A stretch of DNA of 64,000 bases, from the NCBI GenBank assembly GCA_965277595.1, contig CBDIDH010000002.1, positions 3,596,001 through 3,660,000 of the forward strand, written 5' to 3'. The notes below the pieces were generated by a model that was not told where the DNA came from, ran no database searches, and worked only from the letters and a program-made list of their open reading frames with translations. A program made the position numbers and the translations under genes. The stretch comes from CBDIDH01 sp965277595 (GTDB lineage Bacteria; Planctomycetota; Planctomycetia; Isosphaerales; Isosphaeraceae). The first letter of the stretch is position 1. The number at the start of each line of letters is the position of its first letter. Positions 1 to 8,574 of the stretch are shown here, piece by piece.

Positions 1-454
1 GCTCCTGCGCTTCAACCTCGTCGTTATCGGAATTCCCGGATGTCGACGGCGGGCGAAGGCCGTCGGCCAGTTCCAGGCTGCCATCGTGGCGGCGGAGAAC
101 GCGAAGATATAACCCGTTGACTTCGATGGAGGTTGGGTCAACATGACCGAAAAGGAGCTGGCCGAGGCCGAGGTTCATCGTCGCCTTGTCCACGCGGAGC
201 CAGGGAGAAGGCTCTCCCGCGACGACACGGACGGTCAGGTCACCAATCGTCAGGCCCCCCAGAGGGCCGACGCTGAGCCGGCCGATCGTGACCTTGCGGC
301 CAATCGATCGACCAAGGCAGTCCGCGATCTTGAGCCGGGCGCAGTCGGTCGGGACGACCAGGAGGAAGGCCACCCAGGCGACAGGCGCCAGCAGGACGAC
401 GACAGCCAGGGCGATGAGCCGGCGTCGGCCAGACCGAAGTAGGGGACACTTCAT
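1..454 (-). CDS. AsmA/TamB-like membrane-anchored protein, N-terminal part (open at window start)
   Basis: The minus strand reads open from an ATG at 454 to the window edge (151 residues seen). It is preceded by an AGGA ribosome binding site about 8 bases upstream. The product starts with a short basic stretch and one hydrophobic helix (about residues 13-34), then a region rich in 'IGRxVTIGRLSVGPLGG' and 'GLGQLLFG' style segments. That is the usual N-terminal layout of AsmA/TamB/DUF748 proteins, which sit in the inner membrane and reach into the periplasm for outer-membrane lipid or protein traffic. The family call rests only on this N-terminus. Most of the gene lies outside the window. It is transcribed away from the amidohydrolase at 829. 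Confidence 0.6.
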   Translation of the reverse strand, partial: MKCPLLRSGRRRLIALAVVVLLAPVAWVAFLLVVPTDCARLKIADCLGRSIGRKVTIGRLSVGPLGGLTIGDLTVRVVAGEPSPWLRVDKATMNLGLGQLLFGHVDPTSIEVNGLYLRVLRRHDGSLELADGLRPPSTSGNSDNDEVEAQE

Positions 455-828
455 GGGCGATCCTCCGTCGACCTCCCAGAAACCGCAGTCAATCCTCGAC
501 CAATCGTCCGCGCGGAGATTCCGCCCCAAAGAACCAGACCCGGCCCGGGGCGGACCATACCCCAACCTCCCAAACCCGGCAAGCGGAGTCGGCCGGGTTT
601 GCCCTGGCCAATTCATTCACAGAGACATCGGCACGCCCTGATTTGCCTTGACCCACTCGATGAACGGTCCTGAAATCCGCTTCGAGAAGTACGAAAACAG
701 ATCGATTTCTGAACGTTCCCCACGGCTTGACGCTTGTTTACCCGCGTTTGAACGGCTTTTATAGAGGCCAGAACATTCAAAAGCGTTTCGCGTCTGAAAT
801 CCTTCCCGGCGCAGAAGGTTTAACCCCC
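455..828. other. Divergent intergenic region, 374 bp
   Basis: This is the space between the leftward AsmA-like gene and the rightward amidohydrolase. I see no convincing small gene. It contains one clean inverted repeat (listed separately at 572-600). A TTGACG at 727-732 could be a -35 box, but no good -10 box stands 16-18 bases further on, so I do not call a promoter. Confidence 0.5.
572..600. repeat. 9-bp perfect inverted repeat (hairpin)
   Basis: AAACCCGGC at 572-580 and GCCGGGTTT at 592-600 form a perfect 9-bp stem with an 11-base loop. Because the flanking genes diverge, a terminator here would not end either of them. An operator-like palindrome or a leader hairpin of the right-hand gene is as likely. 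Confidence 0.4.
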
Positions 829-2586
829 ATGTCGACGGCTCGACGCATGGTTCTTCTCCTTTTGATCGGATGGACGCCGATTACTTCGGCCGCCGAGCCG
901 TCGACGCCGGATATCCTGATCCGAAACGCCCGGGTCGTCACGCTCGACGCGGCCGACTCGCGCGCCGAGGCCGTGGCGATCCAGGGAGATCGAATTTTCG
1001 CCGTCGGCAAGACGGGCGATTTGGAGAAACTGGTCGGTCCGCGAACGAAAATCATCGACGCCGACGGCCAGACGCTCTTGCCGGGCCTTTACGATAGCCA
1101 CGTTCACCCGCTCGGCGCCTCGTCGAGCGAGAAGGATCACCCGATCCCTTCGTTCGAATCCCTTGCCGCTGTCAACGCCTACATCAAGGAACGGACCCAG
1201 GCTCAAGCCCCGGGAACCTGGATCGTCGTTCGCTATGCCTTTCCAACCCGACTGATCGAGGGGCGATTCCCGACGCGGGCGGAACTCGACGCGGTTGCCC
1301 CCGATCACCCCGTTCTCTATCAGGCGGGACCGGCCGGAGTCGTGAATTCCAAAGGTCTTGAGCTTTCCGGCGTCAACCGCGAGACCCCCGACCCACCTGC
1401 CGGAAAGGTCGTCAAGGATTCGAGCACCGGAGAGCCGACCGGACTTCTCAGGAATGCGTACTCGGTTCTCAAGGGGCTTCCCTCCGACGCCTACGGCGGC
1501 AGCAAGGCCGACGAGGCCGAGCTGGTGAAACGCCTTTTCCGACGATACAACGCGCGGGGCCTGACCAGTGTCGCCGACCGTTCGGCAAGTACCACCGCGA
1601 TTGACCTCTATCGCGGTTTGCGCGAACGCGGCGAGTTGACCGTCCGGATCAACGCGACCCGCGTCCTCAGCCCCCCTTTTGGCGATCGCAAGGCGATTGT
1701 CGCATCGCTGAACAAACTGGCGAGCTACGAATCCTCGGCCGAGCCGAACGGGCCTTCGGGGATCGGTGACCACTGGGTCAGGATCGGGCCGTTGAAGGTC
1801 TTTCTCGACGGCGGAATGCTCAACGGCACGGCCTACATGCGAGAGCCCTGGGGCGTCGGACCTGCTTATCAGATTACCGAACCCGCGTATCGGGGATTGC
1901 TCTTCGTCAATCCAGACACCCTCGCCACGATCGCCGAGGAAGCCGCGCGGCGTGGCTGGCAGATGACCGCGCACACCGCGGGCGAGGCGGCGATGGATGA
2001 GTTGCTCCTGGCCTATGAACAGGCCGACCGGGCGATCGGCATCAAGGGACGCCGCTGGCTCATCACGCACGCGAATTTCACGTCGGCCGAGAACCTGAAG
2101 CGTTGCGCGGAACTTGGCATCGGCGCTGATCTTCAACCGGCCTGGATCTGGAAGGACTCGCGAACCCTGCTCAAGGTGCTCGGGCCGGGTCGAATGGAAT
2201 GGTTCCACCCGTACCGCAAGTGGCTCGACGCGGGCTTGACGATTGGCGGCGGGAGCGATCACATGATCCGCCTCGACCCAGTCGAATCCACCAACCCGTG
2301 GGACCCCTGGTTGGGCATCTGGGTCGCCGTGACCCGACAGAACGAGCGCGGGGGTGTTCTGAATCCCGATCAGACGCTGAGTCGGATCGAAGCCCTCCGC
2401 TTTTACACGGTAAACAACGCTCGGCTCCACTTCGAGGAACGCGAGAAAGGAACGATCGAGCCCGGCAAACTCGCCGACCTGATCCTTACCGACCGCGACC
2501 CGCTGACCTGTCCTCTTGACGACCTCCGCGCCACGCAAATCGTCTGGACGATGGTCGGCGGTCGAGTCGTTTACCTCGCTAAATGA
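829..2586 (+). CDS. Exported amidohydrolase family 3 protein (YtcJ-like)
   Basis: 585 residues from the ATG at 829, which has AGAAGG about 10 bases upstream and is followed by a signal peptide (LLLLIGWTPITSAAE). The frame is open further upstream to 727, but that part looks non-coding. The mature part opens with 'PDILIRNARVVTLD', the short beta-sandwich start of amidohydrolases. It then shows the metal-binding 'DSHVHP', later His motifs 'TAHTAGE' and 'ITHANF', and the C-terminal 'GGGSDHM' Asp. These are the metal ligands and catalytic Asp of the amidohydrolase superfamily 3 (YtcJ/LAF3/NfdA group), whose substrates are N-acyl or N-formyl compounds. The actual substrate is unknown. Export to the periplasm is unusual for this family. 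Confidence 0.9.
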   Translation: MSTARRMVLLLLIGWTPITSAAEPSTPDILIRNARVVTLDAADSRAEAVAIQGDRIFAVGKTGDLEKLVGPRTKIIDADGQTLLPGLYDSHVHPLGASSSEKDHPIPSFESLAAVNAYIKERTQAQAPGTWIVVRYAFPTRLIEGRFPTRAELDAVAPDHPVLYQAGPAGVVNSKGLELSGVNRETPDPPAGKVVKDSSTGEPTGLLRNAYSVLKGLPSDAYGGSKADEAELVKRLFRRYNARGLTSVADRSASTTAIDLYRGLRERGELTVRINATRVLSPPFGDRKAIVASLNKLASYESSAEPNGPSGIGDHWVRIGPLKVFLDGGMLNGTAYMREPWGVGPAYQITEPAYRGLLFVNPDTLATIAEEAARRGWQMTAHTAGEAAMDELLLAYEQADRAIGIKGRRWLITHANFTSAENLKRCAELGIGADLQPAWIWKDSRTLLKVLGPGRMEWFHPYRKWLDAGLTIGGGSDHMIRLDPVESTNPWDPWLGIWVAVTRQNERGGVLNPDQTLSRIEALRFYTVNNARLHFEEREKGTIEPGKLADLILTDRDPLTCPLDDLRATQIVWTMVGGRVVYLAK

Positions 2587-2640
2587 ACCTCTTGCGGAGC
2601 CCAGCTGTCCAGCGCTCGCTTTCTTTTGCCATTGCGGCCC

Positions 2641-2724
2641 TTTGCCCTTTGCCCTTTGTACTTTGTCCTTTGCCCTTTGCCCTTTGTCCTTTGCCCTTTG
2701 TCCTTTGCCCTTTGCCCTTTGTCC
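2641..2724. repeat. Heptanucleotide tandem repeat, 12 units of TTTGYCC
   Basis: Twelve uninterrupted 7-base units run from 2641 to 2724: seven read TTTGCCC, four TTTGTCC and one TTTGTAC. The array lies between the amidohydrolase stop (2586) and the methyltransferase start (2758) and ends about 20 bases before the ribosome binding site. Both strands stay open through the array because seven is not a multiple of three and the units lack stops, so the long ORFs crossing it are artefacts. It resembles the short tandemly repeated repetitive heptamers known from cyanobacteria. Confidence 0.95.
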
Positions 2725-2757
2725 TTCCAAGTCCCTGAAAGATCGAGGAGTTGTCTG

Positions 2758-3543
2758 ATGGTCGACCACGACCGCGCTCTGGCCAGAGCCTTCGATGGAC
2801 AGGCCGAGCGCTTTGAACGTGCTCCGGTGCAGAGCGACCCGGCCGCACTGGCCCGACTCGTCGCCTTCGCCGATCTTCCGGCCGGAAGTCTCGTGCTTGA
2901 TGCCGGTTGCGGGCCAGGGCTCGTCAGCGAGGCGTTTCTCTCAACGAATCATCGAATCGTGGGCGTTGACCTCTCGTCCGAGATGATCGTCCGGGCGAAG
3001 GCGCGTTGTGACCGCTTCGGCGACATGGCACGGTTTTTCCAAGGTTCCGTCTTCCAGGACATTCGCGGAGGACCCTTCGACGCGGCGGTCTCGCGCTATG
3101 TCCTGCACCATGTCACCGATCCACTCGCCTTCATTCGCCGACAGGTCGAGCTGTTGAAGCCGCGCGGCCTTCTCGTCGTCTCCGACCACGCGACCGACCC
3201 CGACCCAAAGCTTGCCGCCAACCACGAACGCCTCGAACGCGAACGCGATTCGACCCACACCCGGAACCTCACCGCTGGGGGCCTCGTCGACCTGCTCGCC
3301 CAGGCTGGACTCATCGACATTTGCCTGGTGGAGGAATCGTTCTCGCTCGATTTCGACGAATGGTTTGACCGGGGAACTCCCGCAGCCCCAAAAGAGGAGG
3401 TTCGCGCCCGACTTCTCGCCGGACCGCCGATCCGGGGCTTTCAGGCTCAGGCTCACGACAATGGTTCCGTGCAAATCGCGTGTGTCCGAGCCCTGGTGCG
3501 CGGCGTCAAGAGAGAACCAATTAACTCAGCGGATCATCGGTAA
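2758..3543 (+). CDS. Class I SAM-dependent methyltransferase
   Basis: 261 residues. The start is the ATG at 2758, preceded by GAGGAG at 2745-2750; upstream ORF length comes from the heptamer repeat and is not real. The protein has motif I 'VLDAGCGPG' (SAM-binding glycine loop), an acidic residue at the end of strand 2 ('IVGVDLSSEMI'), 'FDAAVSRYVLHHV' (motif II/post II) and 'GLLVVSDH'. This is the methyltransferase domain-11 pattern seen in UbiE/MenG and many small-molecule methyltransferases. There are no pathway genes next to it to fix the substrate. Its 3' end overlaps the convergent TPR gene by 23 bases. Confidence 0.88.
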   Translation: MVDHDRALARAFDGQAERFERAPVQSDPAALARLVAFADLPAGSLVLDAGCGPGLVSEAFLSTNHRIVGVDLSSEMIVRAKARCDRFGDMARFFQGSVFQDIRGGPFDAAVSRYVLHHVTDPLAFIRRQVELLKPRGLLVVSDHATDPDPKLAANHERLERERDSTHTRNLTAGGLVDLLAQAGLIDICLVEESFSLDFDEWFDRGTPAAPKEEVRARLLAGPPIRGFQAQAHDNGSVQIACVRALVRGVKREPINSADHR

Positions 3544-5443
3544 CCCAGGAGAGAGCAAGGGTTAACGGGCCGCCACTGGTGGACACCTCGCGAAGGTCGG
3601 GCGCGAGGTTGCCGCGATCGTGCTCACTGACAAACCCGGGAATCGCACGGAGGCAGCCTTCCAGAAGTCGAAGCTCCCAGGACAGCGGCGGGCGCATCGT
3701 CAGCCCGCGTTCCTTTCGAATCGGCGCGGGATAGGCGTCGGGACCGGCGACGACCCATCCATTGTGCTCCGAGGCGTCGAGGTCGGGAACGGGTAATTCG
3801 GTCTCGTCGCCGTAAGTCACGCTCAGGGCGACGGTTTCGCGAGCGTTTTGTTCATCGCTGGCGTCGCCGTCGCGCATCCGCACGAGCGCGTTCAAATCTT
3901 CGTATAGCGCAATGCCCAGCGTCATTCCCATCTGACCGATGATGACGCAGTACCAGGGCCCACTCTCGAACCGGTCGCAGGCGATCTTGATCGTTTCCAG
4001 ACCACCGACGCGCTGCCAGGGAGACGCCCGGTAAAAATCAGCCGCGGCCTGGAAGAAGGAGGCGACCTGCGGTTCCGTCACCCCGGGCATTTCGAGCAGG
4101 CCGGGGCCGGGAGGTCGGCCACAGACGTGCTCGACGAGCTTTTCGAGAATGTCGTCGACCAGGGGAAGCTTTTCCACGACCGTTCGTTGAATTCCAAGCT
4201 CAAGAAGGTGCGCTTCGAGGCCATCCCACGGCTCGGATGCGATCACTTCCAACTCGGTCGGTCGGTGCGGGTCGCCCATTGAGGGAGATTCCATCGCCTC
4301 GATCAGCTTGTCCCAGAGCAGGGCCGACGTGGGAGGTCCCTCAATCACTTCCTGATTCAGAATCAGGTCCTCGGTCAAGCTCACGACCAGCACGATCCAG
4401 GGGCGTTTCATCTCGCCGCCGACGTTCATCCAGACCGGCAGGCGACTCGCCTCGGCCTGCCAGACAGCCCCATCAGCCCGTGGCAATCGTTTCAGTCGCT
4501 TTTTCGAGGCGAGCGTTGGTCCCTTACTTGCGCGAACCCGGGGAAGTTCGGATCGGGTCCGGGTTCCGGTCCGGCGAAGCCAGTTCAAGGCGCCCGGTGT
4601 TGATCGCCAGCCGTTCAGAAAACCCACGGCATAATCCACGGCCTCATCGCGGTCGCCCCGGCCGACCATCTCGGGCATCCGCGAGGGAAGCATCTCGCGC
4701 CCCGTGAGGAAGTCAGGCACGAACCGGTTCGACTTCTTGGCCGAGGCCAGGATCTTCCGCGTCTCGGGTTGATCCCCGCCCCTTCGAAAGGCCAGGAGCG
4801 CCGCGCTGTAAGCCCAGGCCGCCGATCCATCGTCGTGATAGAGGTCCAGCAGCGCTGAAAGGTCGTCATCACGCCCCAGTTCGATCAGGGCCGCGGCGAG
4901 GTTATACCGAATCCCCTGATTATCCGACGGATTCAGGCGAAGCAACTCCTGATAAGTCACGACGGCCTCCGATCGTTTGCCGAGAATCCAGAGTGACTGA
5001 GCCAGTCCGTGCCTTGCTCGCATGTACGGTCGGGTTGCGACCAGGCCCCAGAAGTGTCCGGCCGCGGCAATCAAAGCGTCTTCACCCAGGTCGCGTTCCG
5101 CGGCCGAGACACCTTCAGCATACAGTTCAAGAGCTTCCTGAGGCCCGCGAGCCTGTTCGGCCAGAAGCACATAGGCATCGGCGCAATCGGGCCAGACCTT
5201 GATCGCCTGTCGAGCGAGATCCACGACCTCGGCGGGATCGTTCGCCTGAAAGGCGCGATGCAAGAGCGTCTCGGCCTCGGAACGAACGGGATCGTCGGCC
5301 AGATCGCGAAGCGGGTTCAGAATCGCATCGATGCTGATCTTCGGCGTTTTGGAACGCTTCCGCGCGCCTGGATTCGTCCCGGATTTCGCGCGTCGAGGGG
5401 GCTTTGGCGACTCGTCCTCGGGTTTGCTCTTCTTCTTGGCCAT
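3521..5443 (-). CDS. Cytoplasmic TPR protein with C-terminal plant/bacterial DUF region
   Basis: 640 residues, no signal peptide. The first 35 residues are Lys/Arg/Pro-rich. Residues about 45-270 carry helical TPR-like repeats ('AVVTYQELLRLNPSDNQGIR', 'YNLAAALIELGR') that resemble the ST7-type TPR array. The C-terminal half (about 310-640) has conserved-looking Trp-rich segments ('WKxxxSRLPVWMN'-like, 'FYRASPWQRVGG', 'WYCVIIGQMGM') that I associate from memory with the DUF6930/DUF7309 families; this assignment is not verified. A role is unknown; TPR scaffolding is a reasonable guess. It converges on the methyltransferase gene and diverges from the DUF4091 gene at 5658. Confidence 0.75.
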   Translation of the reverse strand: MAKKKSKPEDESPKPPRRAKSGTNPGARKRSKTPKISIDAILNPLRDLADDPVRSEAETLLHRAFQANDPAEVVDLARQAIKVWPDCADAYVLLAEQARGPQEALELYAEGVSAAERDLGEDALIAAAGHFWGLVATRPYMRARHGLAQSLWILGKRSEAVVTYQELLRLNPSDNQGIRYNLAAALIELGRDDDLSALLDLYHDDGSAAWAYSAALLAFRRGGDQPETRKILASAKKSNRFVPDFLTGREMLPSRMPEMVGRGDRDEAVDYAVGFLNGWRSTPGALNWLRRTGTRTRSELPRVRASKGPTLASKKRLKRLPRADGAVWQAEASRLPVWMNVGGEMKRPWIVLVVSLTEDLILNQEVIEGPPTSALLWDKLIEAMESPSMGDPHRPTELEVIASEPWDGLEAHLLELGIQRTVVEKLPLVDDILEKLVEHVCGRPPGPGLLEMPGVTEPQVASFFQAAADFYRASPWQRVGGLETIKIACDRFESGPWYCVIIGQMGMTLGIALYEDLNALVRMRDGDASDEQNARETVALSVTYGDETELPVPDLDASEHNGWVVAGPDAYPAPIRKERGLTMRPPLSWELRLLEGCLRAIPGFVSEHDRGNLAPDLREVSTSGGPLTLALSWVTDDPLS

Positions 5444-5657
5444 GTCCAGATCTCCCGAGCGATCGACGTCAGATCCGCTTCAAGATTCTACCGGTCAAAC
5501 CTTCGACTTGTTACAAAAAGAACCGTTGCGCTCCAAACCACCTTGGCTGTCCTTCCGATTTTGACACCTCCGCGCCGTCAATGTCGCAAGTTCGTCGTCT
5601 GAGCTACAGTCACCACCCAGCACGCTACCGCTCAAAAATCCCTGAATACTCGCGCGA

Positions 5658-7205
5658 ATGACAACCATGCAATCGATTACGGGACGAACCGGATTATTCC
5701 TACTGCTCCTGGTTTCGACGGCCGGCGGCGAATCTGTCCGCTTGCCGATTACGAGAGATACCTGGTTTTCCGACGTCGGGAATGAGGCGGCCGGTAATAA
5801 TGGTGGGGCACCCAGACTCAAGGTCAAATCCTATCAGGAGTTTTCCGTCTTTGACGTGGACACGACGCGGCTTCGAGGCCGGGTGATCGTCGGAGCGACG
5901 CTACGCGCGCACCTTGTCGGCGATGAACCCTTGCGACGCATTACCGTGGGCAGCCTCGGCTCTCCCTGGGTTGAGGGAACGGGCCGGTCGTACGAGATCC
6001 AGCCTGGAAGTTCGACCTTCCGTTCCCGGATCGCACCAGAGACACCCTGGACGCTCGACGGTGGCGACCTCTGCCGGGTCATTCTCGGCCAGTCGGGAAC
6101 GACCTGGAAAATGGCCGATGCCTCTCCGCCCGACGCCGACGGCTGGCAGACCGTGGCGGTCGACCCGTCGGTCGTCGCCGCGAGAGTCGCTGGTGTCAGC
6201 GAGGGATTTCTTCTCTTCGATGACACGGGATCGGAGTGGACCCGCGACGGAGAGACATTCACGACGCGTCACATGCCCAACCGCTTTGTCTCTAGCCGCG
6301 ACGATCAACGGAAATTCGCCCCCTTCTTGACCGTCGAGATCGGCGCGGAAGATCAATTGCCTCCGCGTCTGCCCGGCGAGATCCAGTCGGATAGCGACGG
6401 CCTCCCCGCCGGAGAGGCTCGGCTTTCTTGGACGACCCCCCGTGACTACGGCCCGTCGGGAGTGATCGGGTTCCTCGTCACGCTTGACGATCGAGCCATG
6501 CCTCGTTCGTTGATTCCCCGACCCGCCAGGCCAGGCGAACGGGTTAGCATGCACTTGCGCGACCTTGGAGCCAGGCCGGGGCAGACCTTCACGATCGCCA
6601 TCCGCGCCGTGGACGGAGCCGGGAACATCGGACCCGCCCTTTCCTCGAAAATTCGAGTCTCCTCGCGACAACCCGCACCTCTCCCGCCAGCGCCTTTGAC
6701 GCCTTTTCCTCCTGATGGAGAGACCTTGCCACGCCTTGGCAACGACGCTGTGGCGGTTATCGATGAACTCGACAAGGTTCAGGCCAATGACGGGCAACTC
6801 ATTCCCGAAAATCCGAAGAGTTACCTCGCGGCCAATCACCTCTGGAAGGCCTCGGAAAAACGGATCCGGCTCCATGCGGCCCGCAACGAGTTCGTCGCCT
6901 TCCAGATCCTCGTTCAAAACCGCGATCGCTCGGTTCGCGCCCGACTCGACTTTGAAGGTCCAGCCAGCTCGGCGATCCGGACGGACTTCGGCCGTTATCG
7001 TCTCGTCTCATCGAAAAATGGACCCTTGCCTGACCCTGTTGTTCCCCTTGGCGGCGATGAAGACTCAGGCGGCGAACCCGAGAACGCGAAGTTCCAGAGC
7101 GTGTATGCCGAAGTTTACGTTCCGCATGACGTCCTCTCGGGCGAATACCGGGGAGGCTTACGCTTTCCACGGACAATCATACGCTCGAAATGGCTGTTTC
7201 GCTGA
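5658..7205 (+). CDS. DUF4091/GH123-like secreted protein, 5' part (frameshifted)
   Basis: 515 residues before a premature stop. A signal peptide (GLFLLLLVSTAGG) is followed by a DNRLRE/CBM96-like beta-sandwich domain (about 25-225: 'ITRDTWFSD', 'LRAHLVGDEPLRRITVGSL'), a fibronectin-III-like domain (about 235-335, 'GEARLSWTTPRDYGPSG') and the start of the catalytic-type region ('LHAARNEFVAFQILVQN'). The last 18 or so residues are out of frame. The true continuation is in the frame of 7190-8509. One missing base in the GGGG run at 7150-7153 explains the break. If repaired, the gene is 5658-8509, about 950 residues. The likely role is carbohydrate binding or degradation at the cell surface. Confidence 0.8.
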   Translation: MTTMQSITGRTGLFLLLLVSTAGGESVRLPITRDTWFSDVGNEAAGNNGGAPRLKVKSYQEFSVFDVDTTRLRGRVIVGATLRAHLVGDEPLRRITVGSLGSPWVEGTGRSYEIQPGSSTFRSRIAPETPWTLDGGDLCRVILGQSGTTWKMADASPPDADGWQTVAVDPSVVAARVAGVSEGFLLFDDTGSEWTRDGETFTTRHMPNRFVSSRDDQRKFAPFLTVEIGAEDQLPPRLPGEIQSDSDGLPAGEARLSWTTPRDYGPSGVIGFLVTLDDRAMPRSLIPRPARPGERVSMHLRDLGARPGQTFTIAIRAVDGAGNIGPALSSKIRVSSRQPAPLPPAPLTPFPPDGETLPRLGNDAVAVIDELDKVQANDGQLIPENPKSYLAANHLWKASEKRIRLHAARNEFVAFQILVQNRDRSVRARLDFEGPASSAIRTDFGRYRLVSSKNGPLPDPVVPLGGDEDSGGEPENAKFQSVYAEVYVPHDVLSGEYRGGLRFPRTIIRSKWLFR

Positions 7206-8509
7206 AAGTCTGGGATTTTACGCTTCCCGATTCCCTGAGTTTTTTGCCTGAGATGAATTGTTACGGTTTGCCCGTGAATGAACGCGCCTTTTATCGGCTG
7301 GCCCATCGACATCGAACGGTCCTGAACCGCCTTCCGTATTCGCAAGCCGGGCAGGTGGCTGAAGGTTGTGCGCCGGTCTGGGATGGAAAGAGGATGGACT
7401 GGTCGGCCTGGGATCAGCGGTTTGGCCCCTTATTCGATGGGTCGGCCTTTGCCGATCTGCCTCGCAAGGGTGTCCCGCTCGAATGCTTTTACCTGCCAAT
7501 TCATGAAAACTGGCCGACGCCGATCGAGCCCAACTATAAAGGCGGTTACTGGGCCGACCGGGCCTTCAAACCAGGATATCGCGCGGCTTTTGTCGAGGCG
7601 TCGCGGCAGTTTGCCGAGCATCTTCAAGAACGCGGTTGGGACCGAACTTTCTTTCAAGGATTTCTCAATGGCAAGCTTGATTTCAAACGAAATGGATGGT
7701 CCCACGGGTCGTCGCCCTGGCTCCTCGATGAACCGGCGAATTTTCAGGATTTCTGGGCCTTGCGCTATTTCGGCGCGGCCTTTCACGAGGGCGTGAACCG
7801 GGCTGGGCCGGGCCGTGCGAAGGTGGTCTATCGGTGTGACGTCTCGCGTCCTCAGTGGCAGCGCGATGCGCTCGACGGCCTGCTCGATTACAACGTCGTC
7901 GGCAGCGCGTTGCGTTCGTATCGTCGGATCGTGATGGATCGCAAGGAGGCTCAGCGGCAGATTGTGGTCGAGTACGGCTCGCCGAACCCGATCGAGGAAT
8001 CGAACATGCAGGCGGTCGGCTGGAGCCTGGATGCCTGGACCCTTGGCACTGATGGCATTCTCCCCTGGCAGACGGTCGGCCGCGGCGAATCGTGGAAGGA
8101 GGCCAATGCACTGTCTCTCTTTTACCCCGGCCGGATCGGACCAGAGCCGGTCCCCTCGGTGCGTCTGAAAGCCTTCCGTCGCGGTCAAGAAGACGTCGAA
8201 TACTTGACCCTTTACGCGCAAACCACCGGCGAGCCGCGCTGGGCGGTCGCCGAACGGGTTCGCGAGGCCCTTGGTCTGGCCGGAGAACGCGGGGCGAGCG
8301 GAGCGAACGCGGTCGAGGATGCGGGTCTGATCCGCTACAAAGGATTGAAACCCGCGGATGCCTGGGCCTTGCGTGTTCGGATCGGCCAGGCGCTTTCCGA
8401 CGCGCACTCGCCCTCGAAGAGGCAACTCATCGAATTGCGAACCCCCACGCGCGATCCTTCGAAACTGGAACCGGGCGAAGTCGCGGCACCAGTCCGCTCG
8501 GGGCGTTGA
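7190..8509 (+). CDS. DUF4091/GH123-like secreted protein, 3' part (frameshifted)
   Basis: This is the continuation of the gene at 5658. In-frame translation can be followed upstream of the ATG at 7190 ('GRLTLSTDNHTLEMAVSLKV'), joining smoothly to '...VLSGEYRG' of the 5' part if one base is restored. The region contains 'WDFTLPDSLSFLPEMNCYG', a long (beta/alpha)-barrel-like stretch, 'DGILPWQTVGRGESW', and a late 'FYPGR.GPEPVPSVRLKAFRRGQEDVEY' block typical of the DUF4091/glycoside hydrolase 123 C-terminus. The ATG at 7190 is internal and has no good ribosome binding site, so this is not an independent gene. Whether the frameshift is a mutation or an assembly error cannot be told from the sequence. 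Confidence 0.8.
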   Translation: MAVSLKVWDFTLPDSLSFLPEMNCYGLPVNERAFYRLAHRHRTVLNRLPYSQAGQVAEGCAPVWDGKRMDWSAWDQRFGPLFDGSAFADLPRKGVPLECFYLPIHENWPTPIEPNYKGGYWADRAFKPGYRAAFVEASRQFAEHLQERGWDRTFFQGFLNGKLDFKRNGWSHGSSPWLLDEPANFQDFWALRYFGAAFHEGVNRAGPGRAKVVYRCDVSRPQWQRDALDGLLDYNVVGSALRSYRRIVMDRKEAQRQIVVEYGSPNPIEESNMQAVGWSLDAWTLGTDGILPWQTVGRGESWKEANALSLFYPGRIGPEPVPSVRLKAFRRGQEDVEYLTLYAQTTGEPRWAVAERVREALGLAGERGASGANAVEDAGLIRYKGLKPADAWALRVRIGQALSDAHSPSKRQLIELRTPTRDPSKLEPGEVAAPVRSGR

Positions 8510-8574
8510 AGGAATTTCATGCGAATCATTGAACCCTCTCACTCGGCCGAGGTTCTTCGCTCCGAAGGGGCCTG

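Noticed and set aside
2641..2724. CRISPR array
   Set aside because: Units are 7 bases with no spacers and no cas genes are in the window.
2626..2757. N-terminal extension of the methyltransferase reading 'FALCPL' repeats
   Set aside because: It is only translation of the TTTGYCC array. The ATG at 2758 has a strong ribosome binding site and begins the conserved part.
820..2769. 649-codon open frame on the minus strand across the amidohydrolase
   Set aside because: It is the antisense of a well-supported gene and runs through the heptamer array, giving a Lys/Gly/Gln repeat. High GC opens antisense frames of this kind throughout the window.
7190..7200. ATG at 7190 as start of an independent gene
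   Set aside because: Coding sequence continues upstream in that frame and completes the 5' part of the same protein; there is no ribosome binding site.
7140..7200. Programmed ribosomal frameshifting at the DUF4091 junction
   Set aside because: No slippery heptamer or downstream hairpin was found. A missing G in a GGGG run is simpler.
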